From an uncultured bacterium (lineage in GTDB: Bacteria > Elusimicrobiota > Elusimicrobia > Elusimicrobiales > Elusimicrobiaceae), in contig CASFFZ010000007.1 in assembly GCA_949294095.1 (NCBI GenBank), positions 44,387 through 108,386 of the forward strand: 64,000 nucleotides of DNA, read 5' to 3'. The notes under the pieces were generated by a model. The model worked only from the letters and a program-made list of their open reading frames with translations, had not been told where the DNA came from and ran no database searches. Position 1 is the stretch's first letter. Each line of letters begins with the position of its first letter. Positions 16,851-24,950 of this stretch are shown here, one piece after another. The position numbers were made by a program, and so were the translations under genes.

Positions 16851-17318
16851 TTAGATTCCCACAAAAAACTTACACATTTGCTCCCCCGTTTCGGGGTCAT
16901 CGTTTCCGGGTTCACATCCTTTCAAGGCGTCTCCGCCGGAAAGATCCGGCTTCTGCCACAGATGATAAATATAGGTGTCAATTCCGTCTCCATCCGTTCG
17001 GTACACATCCACCCGGCCTTCCGCTCCGCCCAATTTATAAATGAACAATTTGGTTTTATAGGTTGCATTATCCACCCACGTTCCGCCTCTTAAATCCACG
17101 TCGGCAATTTGGTTTTTATTGGAAATTACCGTTTCGTTGGGATTGGCTTGAAAATAGCGCTGGGCTGCATCGGAAATAGCTTTGGCATTAATCATAGCTT
17201 CCGACATGCGGGATTTTTCCACTGCCGATTCATACTGCGGCAACGCAATGGCCGACAGAATGCCGATAATCAATACGACAACCAGTAATTCAATTAACGT
17301 AAAGCCCTGTTTATTCAT
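16851..17318 (-). CDS. Type IV pilin-like / type II secretion pseudopilin
   Basis: 155 residues with a classic prepilin start: MNKQG before the cleavage point, then FTLIELLVVVLIIGILSAIALPQY, with Glu at +5 of the mature protein and a long hydrophobic helix. The helix continues as an amphipathic segment, and the C-terminal half has a Cys pair near the end (GCEPGNDD ... EQMCKFFVGI) of the type that closes a pilin D-loop. The start at 17318 follows AAAGGAG; the frame is open upstream but that part is not pilin-like. It is a single gene, with no pilus assembly genes nearby. Many dispersed single pilin genes of this type are typical of Elusimicrobiota. Confidence 0.92.
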   Translation of the reverse strand: MNKQGFTLIELLVVVLIIGILSAIALPQYESAVEKSRMSEAMINAKAISDAAQRYFQANPNETVISNKNQIADVDLRGGTWVDNATYKTKLFIYKLGGAEGRVDVYRTDGDGIDTYIYHLWQKPDLSGGDALKGCEPGNDDPETGEQMCKFFVGI

Positions 17319-17350
17319 ATACACTCCTTTCAGTAAATTGCTACCCCAAT

Positions 17351-17378
17351 AGTATACAATTTTTCTGTTCTGACTCAA
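17351..17378 (-). promoter_or_regulatory. Promoter of the pilin gene
   Basis: On the minus strand TTGAGT (17373-17378) and TATACT (17351-17356) are separated by 16 nt. The predicted start is about 25 nt before the pilin ATG. Confidence 0.6.
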
Positions 17379-17395
17379 GAGCAAAAATAAATTGC

Positions 17396-17455
17396 TTGAA
17401 AAAATTTAAAACAATTATTATAATAATATATGAACATATGTTCATATGTAATTAT
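17396..17455 (+). promoter_or_regulatory. Promoter with SmtB/ArsR-type operator for the metal-efflux operon
   Basis: TTGAAA (17396-17401) and TATAAT (17419-17424) have ideal 17-nt spacing. A long inverted repeat runs from 17420 to 17455. Its core TGAACATATGTTCA (17431-17444) is perfect and extends outward with only a few mismatches. This is the TGAACA-x2-TGTTCA form bound by zinc/cadmium SmtB-family repressors. It overlaps the -10 box and start site, so a bound repressor would block transcription. The regulator gene starts at 17473. Confidence 0.85.
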
Positions 17456-17472
17456 TAAAAAGGATATTTCCC

Positions 17473-17814
17473 ATGCATAAAAAAACCAAACTTTTAGCCG
17501 CACACGTGTGCAAGCCGTCCTTAAAACTGCCGGAAGAAACCCTGTATGACTTGGCGGATCTTTTTAAGGTATTTGGGGACAGCACCCGCCTGCGCATTTT
17601 GTGCGCGCTTTTTGACTGCGAGCAATGCGTGCAGCACATTGCCGACGAGTTGGGAATGACGCACTCGGCCATTTCCCACCAACTGCGCTTTTTGAAACAA
17701 AACAAATTGGTCAAAAACCGCCGCCAGGGAAAAACAATTTTTTATTCGCTGGCTGATGAACACGTAAAACGGATTTTCAACCAAGGGTTGGAACACGTGC
17801 AGGAGGAATTATGA
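17473..17814 (+). CDS. ArsR/SmtB-family metal-sensing repressor, zinc type
   Basis: 113-residue winged-helix repressor. The DNA-recognition helix is in MTHSAISHQLRFLK. The C-terminal helix has D95, H97, H108 and E111, exactly the D-x-H-(10)-H-x2-E spacing of the alpha-5 zinc site of SmtB/CzrA proteins. This points to Zn(II) (or Co/Cd) sensing across the dimer. Extra Cys and His near the start (H11, C13) and in DCEQC (C49, C52) could form an additional alpha-3N-type site as in CadC. It overlaps the ATPase gene by 4 bp (ATGA) and has its own operator just upstream, so the operon should be autorepressed and induced by metal. Confidence 0.9.
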   Translation: MHKKTKLLAAHVCKPSLKLPEETLYDLADLFKVFGDSTRLRILCALFDCEQCVQHIADELGMTHSAISHQLRFLKQNKLVKNRRQGKTIFYSLADEHVKRIFNQGLEHVQEEL

Positions 17815-19727
17815 TACACGATTGCAAACAATCCACCTGCCACGACTGCAGCGCCTGCGCGGCGGCACACGGGCAGGAAACGCACCCGGAAGAAAACGGA
17901 TGGAAAAAATTGGCTTTGGCGGGGGTGTTATTTGCGGCCGCACTGCTGATACCGGCCGGATTATGGGTAAAACTGCCGCTCTACATTATTTCGTATCTGA
18001 TTTGCGGATGGGAAGTGCTGGTTAAATCGCTTCAAAATATCCGCCAAGGAAAAGTTTTTGATGAAAACTTTTTGATGGCCATCGCCACCCTGGGCGCTTT
18101 TGCCATCGGCGAATATCCCGAAGCGGCGGCTGTGATGCTGTTTTACCAAATAGGGGAAATGCTGCAGGAAGCCGCCGCCGGCAAATCGCGCCGAAGCATT
18201 GTAAAATTAATGGACTTGCGGCCGGACTTTGCACGCGTCATTCGCAACGGAAAAGAAGAAAAGGTCTCCCCGCAGGACGTGCAAATTGGCGAAACGACAC
18301 TCGTCCTTCCGGGGGAACGGATCGCTTTGGACGGGGTGGTGGTGTCCGGCTCCGGGCATATTGATACGTCGGCCCTTACCGGCGAATCGCGCCCGGTCGG
18401 CGCAAAAGCCGGGCAAGAAGTGCTGGCCGGCTGCATTAGCGTAGACGGCACGCTGCACATCCGCACGCAAAAGAGCTATGCCCATTCGGCGGTAGCCAAA
18501 ATTTTGGAACTGGCCGAACATGCCGCCAGCAAAAAATCTTCTGCCGAAAAATTCATCACCCGTTTTGCCCGCATTTATACGCCCGCCGTGGTGGCGGTGG
18601 CGGTATTGGTGGCGGTTATTCCGCCGCTGGTTTGGGCGGATGCGTCGTTTAAAACGTGGTTTTACCGGGCGCTTATCTTTTTAGTCATTTCGTGCCCGTG
18701 TGCGCTGGTGTTATCGGTTCCGCTGGGATTTTTTGGCGGAATTGGGGGGGCTGCCAAAAACGGTATTTTAATTAAAGGCGGCTCTTATCTGGAACGTTTG
18801 GCGCACATCTACACGCTGGCATTGGATAAAACAGGCACCTTAACACAAGGCGTGTTTGAAGTAACGACGGTGGTACCGGCGGCGGGTGTTGCGCCGGAAG
18901 AAGTGCTGCAGCTGGCGGCCCGGGCAGAAGGGCATTCCAACCACCCGGTGGCCAAAGCCATTTTGCATGCGGCCAAAGCCCAAAAACGCCCCTTAGCAGA
19001 AGGGGAAAGCGTGCTGGAACGTGCCGGCGAAGGAATTGAGTATAAGCAAGGGCAGGACGTTATTTTGGCCGGGAACGCACGCTTGCTGGAGCGGTTTGGC
19101 GTCCAAGGAATGCAAGCCGGAAGCGGTACCTGCGTATATGTAGCGCAAAACGGCGTTTACAAAGGACGTTTGGAACTGGGGGACATGCCTAAGCCCGGGG
19201 CCAAAGAAGCCGTAAAAGAATTAAACAAGCTGGTTAAACAACTTGTCATTTTAAGCGGGGATCAACCCTCCGCCGTTGAAAAAACCGCCCAGGAATTGGG
19301 CATTACAAAGGCTTACGGCGGGCTTTTGCCGGCCGGCAAGGTGGACAAAGTGGAAGCGCTCATTGCAAATGTCCCGAAAGGAGCCGTAACGGCTTTTGCG
19401 GGAGACGGCATCAACGACGCCCCGGTGCTGGCCCGGGCCGATTTGGCCCTGGCGATGGGGGCATTGGGCTCGGACGCCGCCATCGAAGCCGCCGACGTAG
19501 TGCTGATGACCGATGAAATCCAAAAGATTGCCGCCGGGATACGAATCTCCCGCAAAACCCTGCGCATCATTAAGCAAAATGTAGTATTTGCGCTGGCGGT
19601 AAAAGCAGGCGTATTGGTTTTAGGCGTAATGGGAATGGCCAATATGTGGGCCGCGGTATTTGCGGACGTAGGCGTATCGCTTTTGGCGGTGGCCAACTCG
19701 CTAAGGCCGTTATACTTTAAAGAATAG
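17811..19727 (+). CDS. P1B-2 type heavy-metal efflux ATPase (Zn/Cd/Pb)
   Basis: 638 residues. It pumps Zn(II), Cd(II) or Pb(II) out of the cytoplasm at the expense of ATP. The metal-binding CPC motif is at 295-297 in the sixth membrane helix, the phosphorylation site DKTGT at 339-343, the nucleotide domain with HP (NHPVAKAI), and GDGINDAP near 530. ADVGVSLLAVANSLR in the last helix carries the Asp typical of the zinc subgroup. The N-terminus has no ferredoxin-like HMA domain, only a short Cys/His-rich tail (about residues 4-25 with CKQSTCHDCSAC). It is coupled to the ArsR repressor and ends at a terminator. Confidence 0.93.
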   Translation: MIHDCKQSTCHDCSACAAAHGQETHPEENGWKKLALAGVLFAAALLIPAGLWVKLPLYIISYLICGWEVLVKSLQNIRQGKVFDENFLMAIATLGAFAIGEYPEAAAVMLFYQIGEMLQEAAAGKSRRSIVKLMDLRPDFARVIRNGKEEKVSPQDVQIGETTLVLPGERIALDGVVVSGSGHIDTSALTGESRPVGAKAGQEVLAGCISVDGTLHIRTQKSYAHSAVAKILELAEHAASKKSSAEKFITRFARIYTPAVVAVAVLVAVIPPLVWADASFKTWFYRALIFLVISCPCALVLSVPLGFFGGIGGAAKNGILIKGGSYLERLAHIYTLALDKTGTLTQGVFEVTTVVPAAGVAPEEVLQLAARAEGHSNHPVAKAILHAAKAQKRPLAEGESVLERAGEGIEYKQGQDVILAGNARLLERFGVQGMQAGSGTCVYVAQNGVYKGRLELGDMPKPGAKEAVKELNKLVKQLVILSGDQPSAVEKTAQELGITKAYGGLLPAGKVDKVEALIANVPKGAVTAFAGDGINDAPVLARADLALAMGALGSDAAIEAADVVLMTDEIQKIAAGIRISRKTLRIIKQNVVFALAVKAGVLVLGVMGMANMWAAVFADVGVSLLAVANSLRPLYFKE

Positions 19728-19733
19728 CCCATA

Positions 19734-19764
19734 AAAAAATCCCGCCGGAAACGGCGGGATTTTA
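19734..19764. terminator. Bidirectional terminator between the efflux ATPase and mltG
   Basis: Stem AAAATCCCGCCG / CGGCGGGATTTT with loop GAAA, with A and T tracts on both sides. It serves the convergent genes on either side. Confidence 0.9.
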
Positions 19765-19772
19765 AATGGTAC

Positions 19773-20738
19773 TCAGCGGCTTCGTATGCGGCGGATGTTG
19801 CGGCGGTGTTCGTCAAACGTTTTGGAAAATACATGTCTTCCGCCGCGGTCGGCCACGAAATAGAGCGCGTCAAAATTTTTCTCCGGGTTCAGCACGCCCA
19901 ATACCGATTCCCGGCTGGGGTTGCAAATCGGCCCCGGCGGCAGGCCGGCGTTGCGGTAGGTGTTGTAGGGGGAATTAATGCGCAGGTCTTTGTAGGTAAG
20001 GCCTTTTTTCCAGTAACGGTTTTCCTTTAAATTAAATCCCAGTGCATATTGGACGGTCGGATCGGCCTCCAAGCGTTTTCCGATGCGGAAACGGTTCAAA
20101 TAAACCGCCGCGATTTTGGGACGCTCGTCATGCACGACCGCTTCGCGCTCCACAATGGAAGCGACGGTAAGCACTTGCCTTTCGGTCAAATTCGTCGGAT
20201 ATTTGCGAAACAGCGGCGCGATATTTTTGCGGTACTGCGCCAGCATTTCATCCACCACTTTTTGCGCGGGCGTATTTTCGGCAAACAAATACGTGGAGGG
20301 GAAAAGATATCCTTCCAGGTTTTTCTCGCGCACAATATCCAAAAATGCGCGCGCGTCCGTGATTCCTTTTTCCGCCAGCACTTCGGCAATTTCTTCGCTC
20401 CGCCAGCCTTCCAAAAAGGTAACTTTTTCGTAATGCGTGCACTTGCCGCTTTTGATGCAGTTAATCACTTCAAAGGCGGACGTATTTTTGCGCAAATCAA
20501 ACCGGCCGGCTTTTAAATCGCGTGCGGAAGACGTCAGCCGCAACAAGGCCTTAAACAACAACTCGCTGCGGATAATTCCCTTTTCCTTTAGCATATGCGC
20601 CACTTCGCTGCCGCTTTGGCCGGGCTCAATCTTCACCACCACCAGCGGCCCCTTGCTAAAAAAACAAGCCTTTACCGCCCAGCAGCCGCCGGCCAGCAAA
20701 CACACGCAAACGCAAAGCAAAAGGATAACTTTTTTCAT
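19773..20738 (-). CDS. mltG: Endolytic murein transglycosylase MltG
   Basis: 321 residues with one N-terminal membrane helix (about 4-25), a LysM-like region and the YceG/MltG catalytic domain. LEGYLFPSTY near 141-150, the catalytic ASIVERE at 193-199 and the LEADPTVQYALG, NSPYNTYRNAGLPPGPICNP and FVADRGGRHVFSKTFDEH blocks identify the family. MltG cleaves nascent glycan strands in the periplasm and sets glycan length. It lies 7 bp downstream of tyrS in the same direction, so the two are probably co-transcribed. Confidence 0.95.
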   Translation of the reverse strand: MKKVILLLCVCVCLLAGGCWAVKACFFSKGPLVVVKIEPGQSGSEVAHMLKEKGIIRSELLFKALLRLTSSARDLKAGRFDLRKNTSAFEVINCIKSGKCTHYEKVTFLEGWRSEEIAEVLAEKGITDARAFLDIVREKNLEGYLFPSTYLFAENTPAQKVVDEMLAQYRKNIAPLFRKYPTNLTERQVLTVASIVEREAVVHDERPKIAAVYLNRFRIGKRLEADPTVQYALGFNLKENRYWKKGLTYKDLRINSPYNTYRNAGLPPGPICNPSRESVLGVLNPEKNFDALYFVADRGGRHVFSKTFDEHRRNIRRIRSR

Positions 20739-20745
20739 TCCGTTT

Positions 20746-21906
20746 TTATTTTACCAGTTTAAAAAAGTGGCGCTTGCCCACCTGCAGCACATCGCCCGGT
20801 TCAAAGGACAAAGGCCCGTCCGCGCTTACTTTTTCGCCTTTTAACCGCACGGCGCCCTGTTCAATCAGCCCGCGGGCTTTATTTTTGCTCTGTGCCGCAC
20901 CCGCCGCAAAAATGACCGCCGAGAGCATCGCCCCGGCTTCGGGCTTAAATTCCGGCATATCGGTGGGGAGCTCTTTTTTGGAAAATACTTTTTCAAAATT
21001 TTCCAACGCCGCCCGCGCCGCTTCTTCCCCGTGAAAACGCGTAACCAGCAGGCCGGCCAGTTTCTTTTTGGCGGCCATGGGGTGCATGGCTTTTATGTCC
21101 TGCATATTTTCCGAGGTCAACAGTTCGTAGTACATCGGCATCAGTTCATCCGGAATAGACATCAGCTTGCCAAACATATCGCCCGGCTCGTCGTTTAATC
21201 CCACATAGTTGCCGTAGGACTTGGACATCTTTTTCACGCCGTCTAATCCCACCAACAGCGGCACCGTAATGGCTACCTGCGGTTCCTGCCCGTGGTTTTT
21301 CTGCAGCTGGCGGCCTACCAACAAATTGAAAATTTGGTCTGTTCCGCCCAATTCCACATCCGCTTCCAGCGCCACGGAATCCTGCCCCTGAAACAAGCTG
21401 TAGAGCACTTCCAGCATGCTGATCGGGTTTCCGGCCGCCATCCGTTTTTTAAAATCATCCCGTTCCAACACCTGCGCTACCGTTACTTTTTGCAGGGTTT
21501 GCATCAATTCCTTGCCGGAGACAAACGGCTCCAGCCATTCGCTGTTAAAGCGGATTTCCGTTTTGGACGGATCCAACACTTTAAACGCCTGCTCCGTATA
21601 GGTTTTGGCGTTCTCCAAGATTTTCTCGCGCGGAAGAACCGGGCGGGTGGAATCGCGGCCGGAAGGGTCTCCCACGGCGGCGGTAAAATCGCCAATGACC
21701 AGCACGGCTTTATGCCCCAAATCCTGAAAGCGGCGCAGCAGGGAAAGCGCCACGCTGTGCCCCAGGTGCAGGTCGGCGCTGGTCGGGTCGCAGCCGAGTT
21801 TTACCTTAAGCGTTTTTCCGCTTTCCAGTTTTTTGGCCAAGTCGGCTTTGGTTACCACGTCCACGCAGCCGCGCGTTAAAAAATTGATTTGTTCTTCCAC
21901 AGTCAT
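20746..21906 (-). CDS. tyrS: Tyrosine--tRNA ligase
   Basis: 386 residues, class I aminoacyl-tRNA synthetase that charges tRNA-Tyr. The HIGH-type motif is HLGH at 47-50 and KKMSKSYGNYVGL near residue 230 is the KMSKS loop. A small S4 RNA-binding domain closes the protein (RGLIEQGAVRLKGEKV...GDVLQVGKRHFFKLV). The length and KMSKS form match the TyrZ-like branch that has a short C-terminus. The ATG at 21906 follows a GGAG. A TAAAAT box lies about 40 nt upstream. Confidence 0.96.
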   Translation of the reverse strand: MTVEEQINFLTRGCVDVVTKADLAKKLESGKTLKVKLGCDPTSADLHLGHSVALSLLRRFQDLGHKAVLVIGDFTAAVGDPSGRDSTRPVLPREKILENAKTYTEQAFKVLDPSKTEIRFNSEWLEPFVSGKELMQTLQKVTVAQVLERDDFKKRMAAGNPISMLEVLYSLFQGQDSVALEADVELGGTDQIFNLLVGRQLQKNHGQEPQVAITVPLLVGLDGVKKMSKSYGNYVGLNDEPGDMFGKLMSIPDELMPMYYELLTSENMQDIKAMHPMAAKKKLAGLLVTRFHGEEAARAALENFEKVFSKKELPTDMPEFKPEAGAMLSAVIFAAGAAQSKNKARGLIEQGAVRLKGEKVSADGPLSFEPGDVLQVGKRHFFKLVK

Positions 21907-22006
21907 GTTGTTTTCTCCATCGTAACGGGTTATCTTTTATATTTTACCATATACCACGCCAAACCGCCCGCCGGTTCTTCGGCGGGCGGCGGCTCAAATT
22001 TTACTG

Positions 22007-22333
22007 TTAATACCGTATCGGCGGGCCAAAGCGGTTGTATCCCTGTATGCCGGGCCATAAGCACAGTACCAAAATCAAAACGGGAAACAAACACACCAGC
22101 AACACCCACCAGCCGGAAAAATCCATATCATGCAGCCGGCGCACCGTGGCGCTTAGCCACGATAAAAAAGAAACCAACAAAATGCCGCTTCCCAAAAACA
22201 AGAATAACAGCGCCACCGGATTTAGGGATTGCCCCTTTCCACCCATGGTAAAAAACAGCACGCCCAATCCATACAGAACGCTTAAAATGCACAAGCGGAT
22301 AAAATAGCCTAATCGGCCCATTCTTCCTATCAT
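22007..22333 (-). CDS. DUF805-family small membrane protein
   Basis: 108 residues with three or four hydrophobic helices. The DUF805 hallmark is ATVRRLHDMDFSGWW (RRLHD followed by G-W-W), then GYNRFGPPI at the C-terminus. The family has no assigned function. The start at 22333 has a GGGGG-type ribosome binding site and a promoter just upstream; an in-frame extension to 22456 is open but unsupported. A second DUF805 protein is encoded next to it on the same strand. Confidence 0.85.
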   Translation of the reverse strand: MIGRMGRLGYFIRLCILSVLYGLGVLFFTMGGKGQSLNPVALLFLFLGSGILLVSFLSWLSATVRRLHDMDFSGWWVLLVCLFPVLILVLCLWPGIQGYNRFGPPIRY

Positions 22334-22355
22334 AAGAACCCCCTTTTGTATATAC

Positions 22356-22364
22356 AGTATAGCA
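22356..22364 (-). promoter_or_regulatory. Extended -10 promoter of the small DUF805 gene
   Basis: TGCTATACT on the minus strand, 22 nt before the ATG at 22333. This places it as a separate unit from the upstream DUF805 gene, whose stop is at 22398. Confidence 0.5.
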
Positions 22365-22397
22365 AACCTGCCGGTCTTTGGTGTGCGGGAAAAAAGG

Positions 22398-22967
22398 TTA
22401 GCGCGCGGGAACGGATTGGCCCTGAAGGACGGGGAAATATTTTTGCGCGGACGCAAGCTGCCAGCGCGAAAGCGCCACTTGCCCGACGGACAGCAATATA
22501 TAGGCCGCTACCGCAGCCGCAAAAACGCCCCGTTTGGAAAATACCCCCGGCATAAAAGCCGGTGCCCGTGTTCCAAAACGGTTGGAGGAAGACGGTTTTT
22601 TAAGGCATAAAAACAGCACCGCCGCCGCGCCCAATACCGTAGCCACCCACCAGATTTCCGAAAATACGATGCCGACACAAACCACCGCCGCGTAATAGCC
22701 CGCATACCACAGGCCGGACAAATTCATATCATGCATCCGCCGCCAGGCCACCGCCAGCCCCACCCAAACCGTCGCCAGCAATAACACGGCCGATACAAAG
22801 CCAAACGCCAAAGCCAAAATAAATTGAATCCACGAAAGTCCCTCCGAGGCAAAGCGCCCCTGCAGCGCATAAAAAAGGAGCGAAATCCCTTGCGTGCACA
22901 AAGAAACAAAAGCATACTCCTGCCGACTCGCGCGGGGGGAAAAACGAAACAAATCCGTCCAATTCAT
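22398..22967 (-). CDS. DUF805-family membrane protein, longer form
   Basis: 189 residues with about five hydrophobic segments. The motif WRRMHDMNLSGLWY corresponds to the DUF805 RRLHD..G-W signature also seen in the neighbouring 108-residue protein. The N-terminus WTDLFRFSPRASRQEY is the usual opening of the family (a short helix then an R-x-G/S-R block). The C-terminal 50 residues add another membrane helix. The start follows an AGGAG. It begins 9 bp after the stop of priA on the same strand, so it is probably read from the gmk-priA unit. Function unknown. Confidence 0.8.
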   Translation of the reverse strand: MNWTDLFRFSPRASRQEYAFVSLCTQGISLLFYALQGRFASEGLSWIQFILALAFGFVSAVLLLATVWVGLAVAWRRMHDMNLSGLWYAGYYAAVVCVGIVFSEIWWVATVLGAAAVLFLCLKKPSSSNRFGTRAPAFMPGVFSKRGVFAAAVAAYILLSVGQVALSRWQLASAQKYFPVLQGQSVPAR

Positions 22968-22976
22968 CTTTTCTCC

Positions 22977-24947
22977 TTAATAAAAATCATAGGGATCGGC
23001 CGACAGCTTGACCGACGCTTTTTTGACCGCAACAAAACTGTCCAGCGCGGCCACCAGCTCCAGCCAGCGGGCTTCGTCCGTCTTAAAAAGCAAATACTGT
23101 TTTTTAAGAACGTCCGTCTTTTTGGCGCACCACACCGGCCCCAACGTTTGGCAAACCAGCGGCGCCGCCAAGCGTTTGATGCGTGCCGTTTCGGCCGCCA
23201 GCACATCGGCGTCTTTGGCTTTAATCAGCATTTTGGCCAAGTGCACGTAAGGCGGATAGGAAAAACTTTCCCGCAGGGCCAGCTCGCTTTGGGCCGCAGC
23301 GTTGTAATCGCCTGCAAAAAGGGGTTCATAGTCATACGCTTCTTTGTCGGCCGCCTGGATAATAAGCCGCCCGTCGGAAATGCCCGACAAATGCCCGCGC
23401 AGGGCAAAAAGCATTTGCCCGTATTTTTCCGAAGCGCGGAAATCCGGCCCGTCCAGTTCCAGTTCGGCGTCCAACACCGCCGCCAGCGTAATTTTGGCGC
23501 CCCGCAACGCGCCCGACGCAAGCCGCGTGCCCACAATAATGTCCGCCCGGCCGCTTTTAAGAGCGTTTAACGCTTCAAACCCCTGCCCGGCCTTGGTTTT
23601 AAGGGTATCGGAGTCCAGCCGGAGCAAATGCGCTTTGGGAAAGAATTTGGCAAGCTCCGTAACCACCTTTTGCGTGCCGCCGCCGCGGGATTTAAAAATC
23701 AAATTATAGCACTGCGGGCACTGCTGCTGCAGCGTTTCGGTATGGCCGCATTTTTTGCAGACCAGGCGGTCGCCGTGTTCGGGCGTATTTTCGCGCGCCA
23801 AAATGGCGCCGCATTTTTTGCACTTGGCGTACGCACCGCAATTTAAACAATAATACGCGTTGGAATAGCCGCGGCGGTTTAAAATTAAAAGGGAGGTTTC
23901 TTTTCGCTGTAAATTTTCCGTCAGCTGGGCGAGCAAAAAATCGGACAGAAAGCGGCTTTTTTCGCCTTTTTTATCCGTCAGTTTAATTTGCGGCGTAAAC
24001 GCATGCCCCGGCACAGCCTGCGTAAACGAAAGCTGCGCCACTTCTTGCCGGTGCACTTTTTGCAAGAGCTCCAAACTGGGCGTAGCCGACACGAACAACA
24101 ACACCGCCCCGTGCATTTTGGCGCGGAACATCAATAGTTCGCGCAAGTGATAATAGGGCTTGTTTTCTTCTTGTTTATAATTATCGTCGCCTTCATCCAG
24201 CACAGCCGCCAAACGCAGGTTTTTAAACGGCAGCAGCGCGCCGGAGCGCGTGGCAATTACCACACAGGGCAAGCCGTTGGAAACGGCTGAAAAGTATTTT
24301 TTCTTTTTGCTTAAAAGCATCCGGCTGTGCCAGCAAAACACATTGTCCGCCCCAAAGCGTTCTTCCGCTTCGCTGATAAACTGCCGCGCCGCCGCGATGT
24401 CGGGCACGGTGATAAGCACTTGGCCGTAGCCCGCCAGCACCTCGCCCGCCAGGCGAAGCACCGTTTCGGTCTTGCCCGTATAGGAAGGGCCGTTTAAAAG
24501 CAGCGGATGAAATTCATACGCCGCAAACGCACGCACCGTTTGCAAGGCCGTTTCCTGGCAGGAAGTTAAGCGCATAGAAGGCGTTTTGATGTCTATATGA
24601 ACGGAAGTGGGGGCGTTATCCAATTTGAAATAAGGTTGAGGGGGAACGAGCGAAAATAAAATCTGCCCGATCGGCCCGCCCCATTGGGCTTTCATAAAAC
24701 GCATCAGGGGGAATAAATCGGAACCGAAAAGCGGCCGCTTGTCTACCACGGAAGCAATTTCCTTTAGCGTAACGTCCTTTGGTGCGGTGCAGATTTCGCT
24801 CACGGCCGTTACCATACCGCCCGTCAGCACCCGCCCAAACGGCGCCGTTACGCGCACCCCGGGCATTATTTTGGTTTCCAATTCTGCCGGAACGGCGTAA
24901 TCAAAATCGCGGTCTAACGGAACGTCAAACACTACTTTGCAGTACAT
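22977..24947 (-). CDS. priA: Primosomal protein N' (PriA) with altered helicase motifs
   Basis: 656 residues, shorter than the usual 720-820. PriA reloads the replisome at stalled forks. The N-terminal DNA-binding domain is followed by Walker A (GPSYTGKTE, about 155-163), motif II as DEGDD instead of the standard DEEHD, SATPSLE, and LNRRGYSNAYYC. Eight Zn-binding cysteines appear as CLNCG, CKKCG, CKKCG and CPQC near 360-410. The later helicase region diverges: the family's QMLAKGH block is RLASGAL and the arginine-finger block QVAGRAGR reads ALRGHLSG. The fork-restart role may persist with weak or no helicase activity. It is the fourth gene after gmk, rpoZ and a UDG, 3 bp from the latter. Confidence 0.9.
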   Translation of the reverse strand: MYCKVVFDVPLDRDFDYAVPAELETKIMPGVRVTAPFGRVLTGGMVTAVSEICTAPKDVTLKEIASVVDKRPLFGSDLFPLMRFMKAQWGGPIGQILFSLVPPQPYFKLDNAPTSVHIDIKTPSMRLTSCQETALQTVRAFAAYEFHPLLLNGPSYTGKTETVLRLAGEVLAGYGQVLITVPDIAAARQFISEAEERFGADNVFCWHSRMLLSKKKKYFSAVSNGLPCVVIATRSGALLPFKNLRLAAVLDEGDDNYKQEENKPYYHLRELLMFRAKMHGAVLLFVSATPSLELLQKVHRQEVAQLSFTQAVPGHAFTPQIKLTDKKGEKSRFLSDFLLAQLTENLQRKETSLLILNRRGYSNAYYCLNCGAYAKCKKCGAILARENTPEHGDRLVCKKCGHTETLQQQCPQCYNLIFKSRGGGTQKVVTELAKFFPKAHLLRLDSDTLKTKAGQGFEALNALKSGRADIIVGTRLASGALRGAKITLAAVLDAELELDGPDFRASEKYGQMLFALRGHLSGISDGRLIIQAADKEAYDYEPLFAGDYNAAAQSELALRESFSYPPYVHLAKMLIKAKDADVLAAETARIKRLAAPLVCQTLGPVWCAKKTDVLKKQYLLFKTDEARWLELVAALDSFVAVKKASVKLSADPYDFY

Positions 24948-24950
24948 AAC

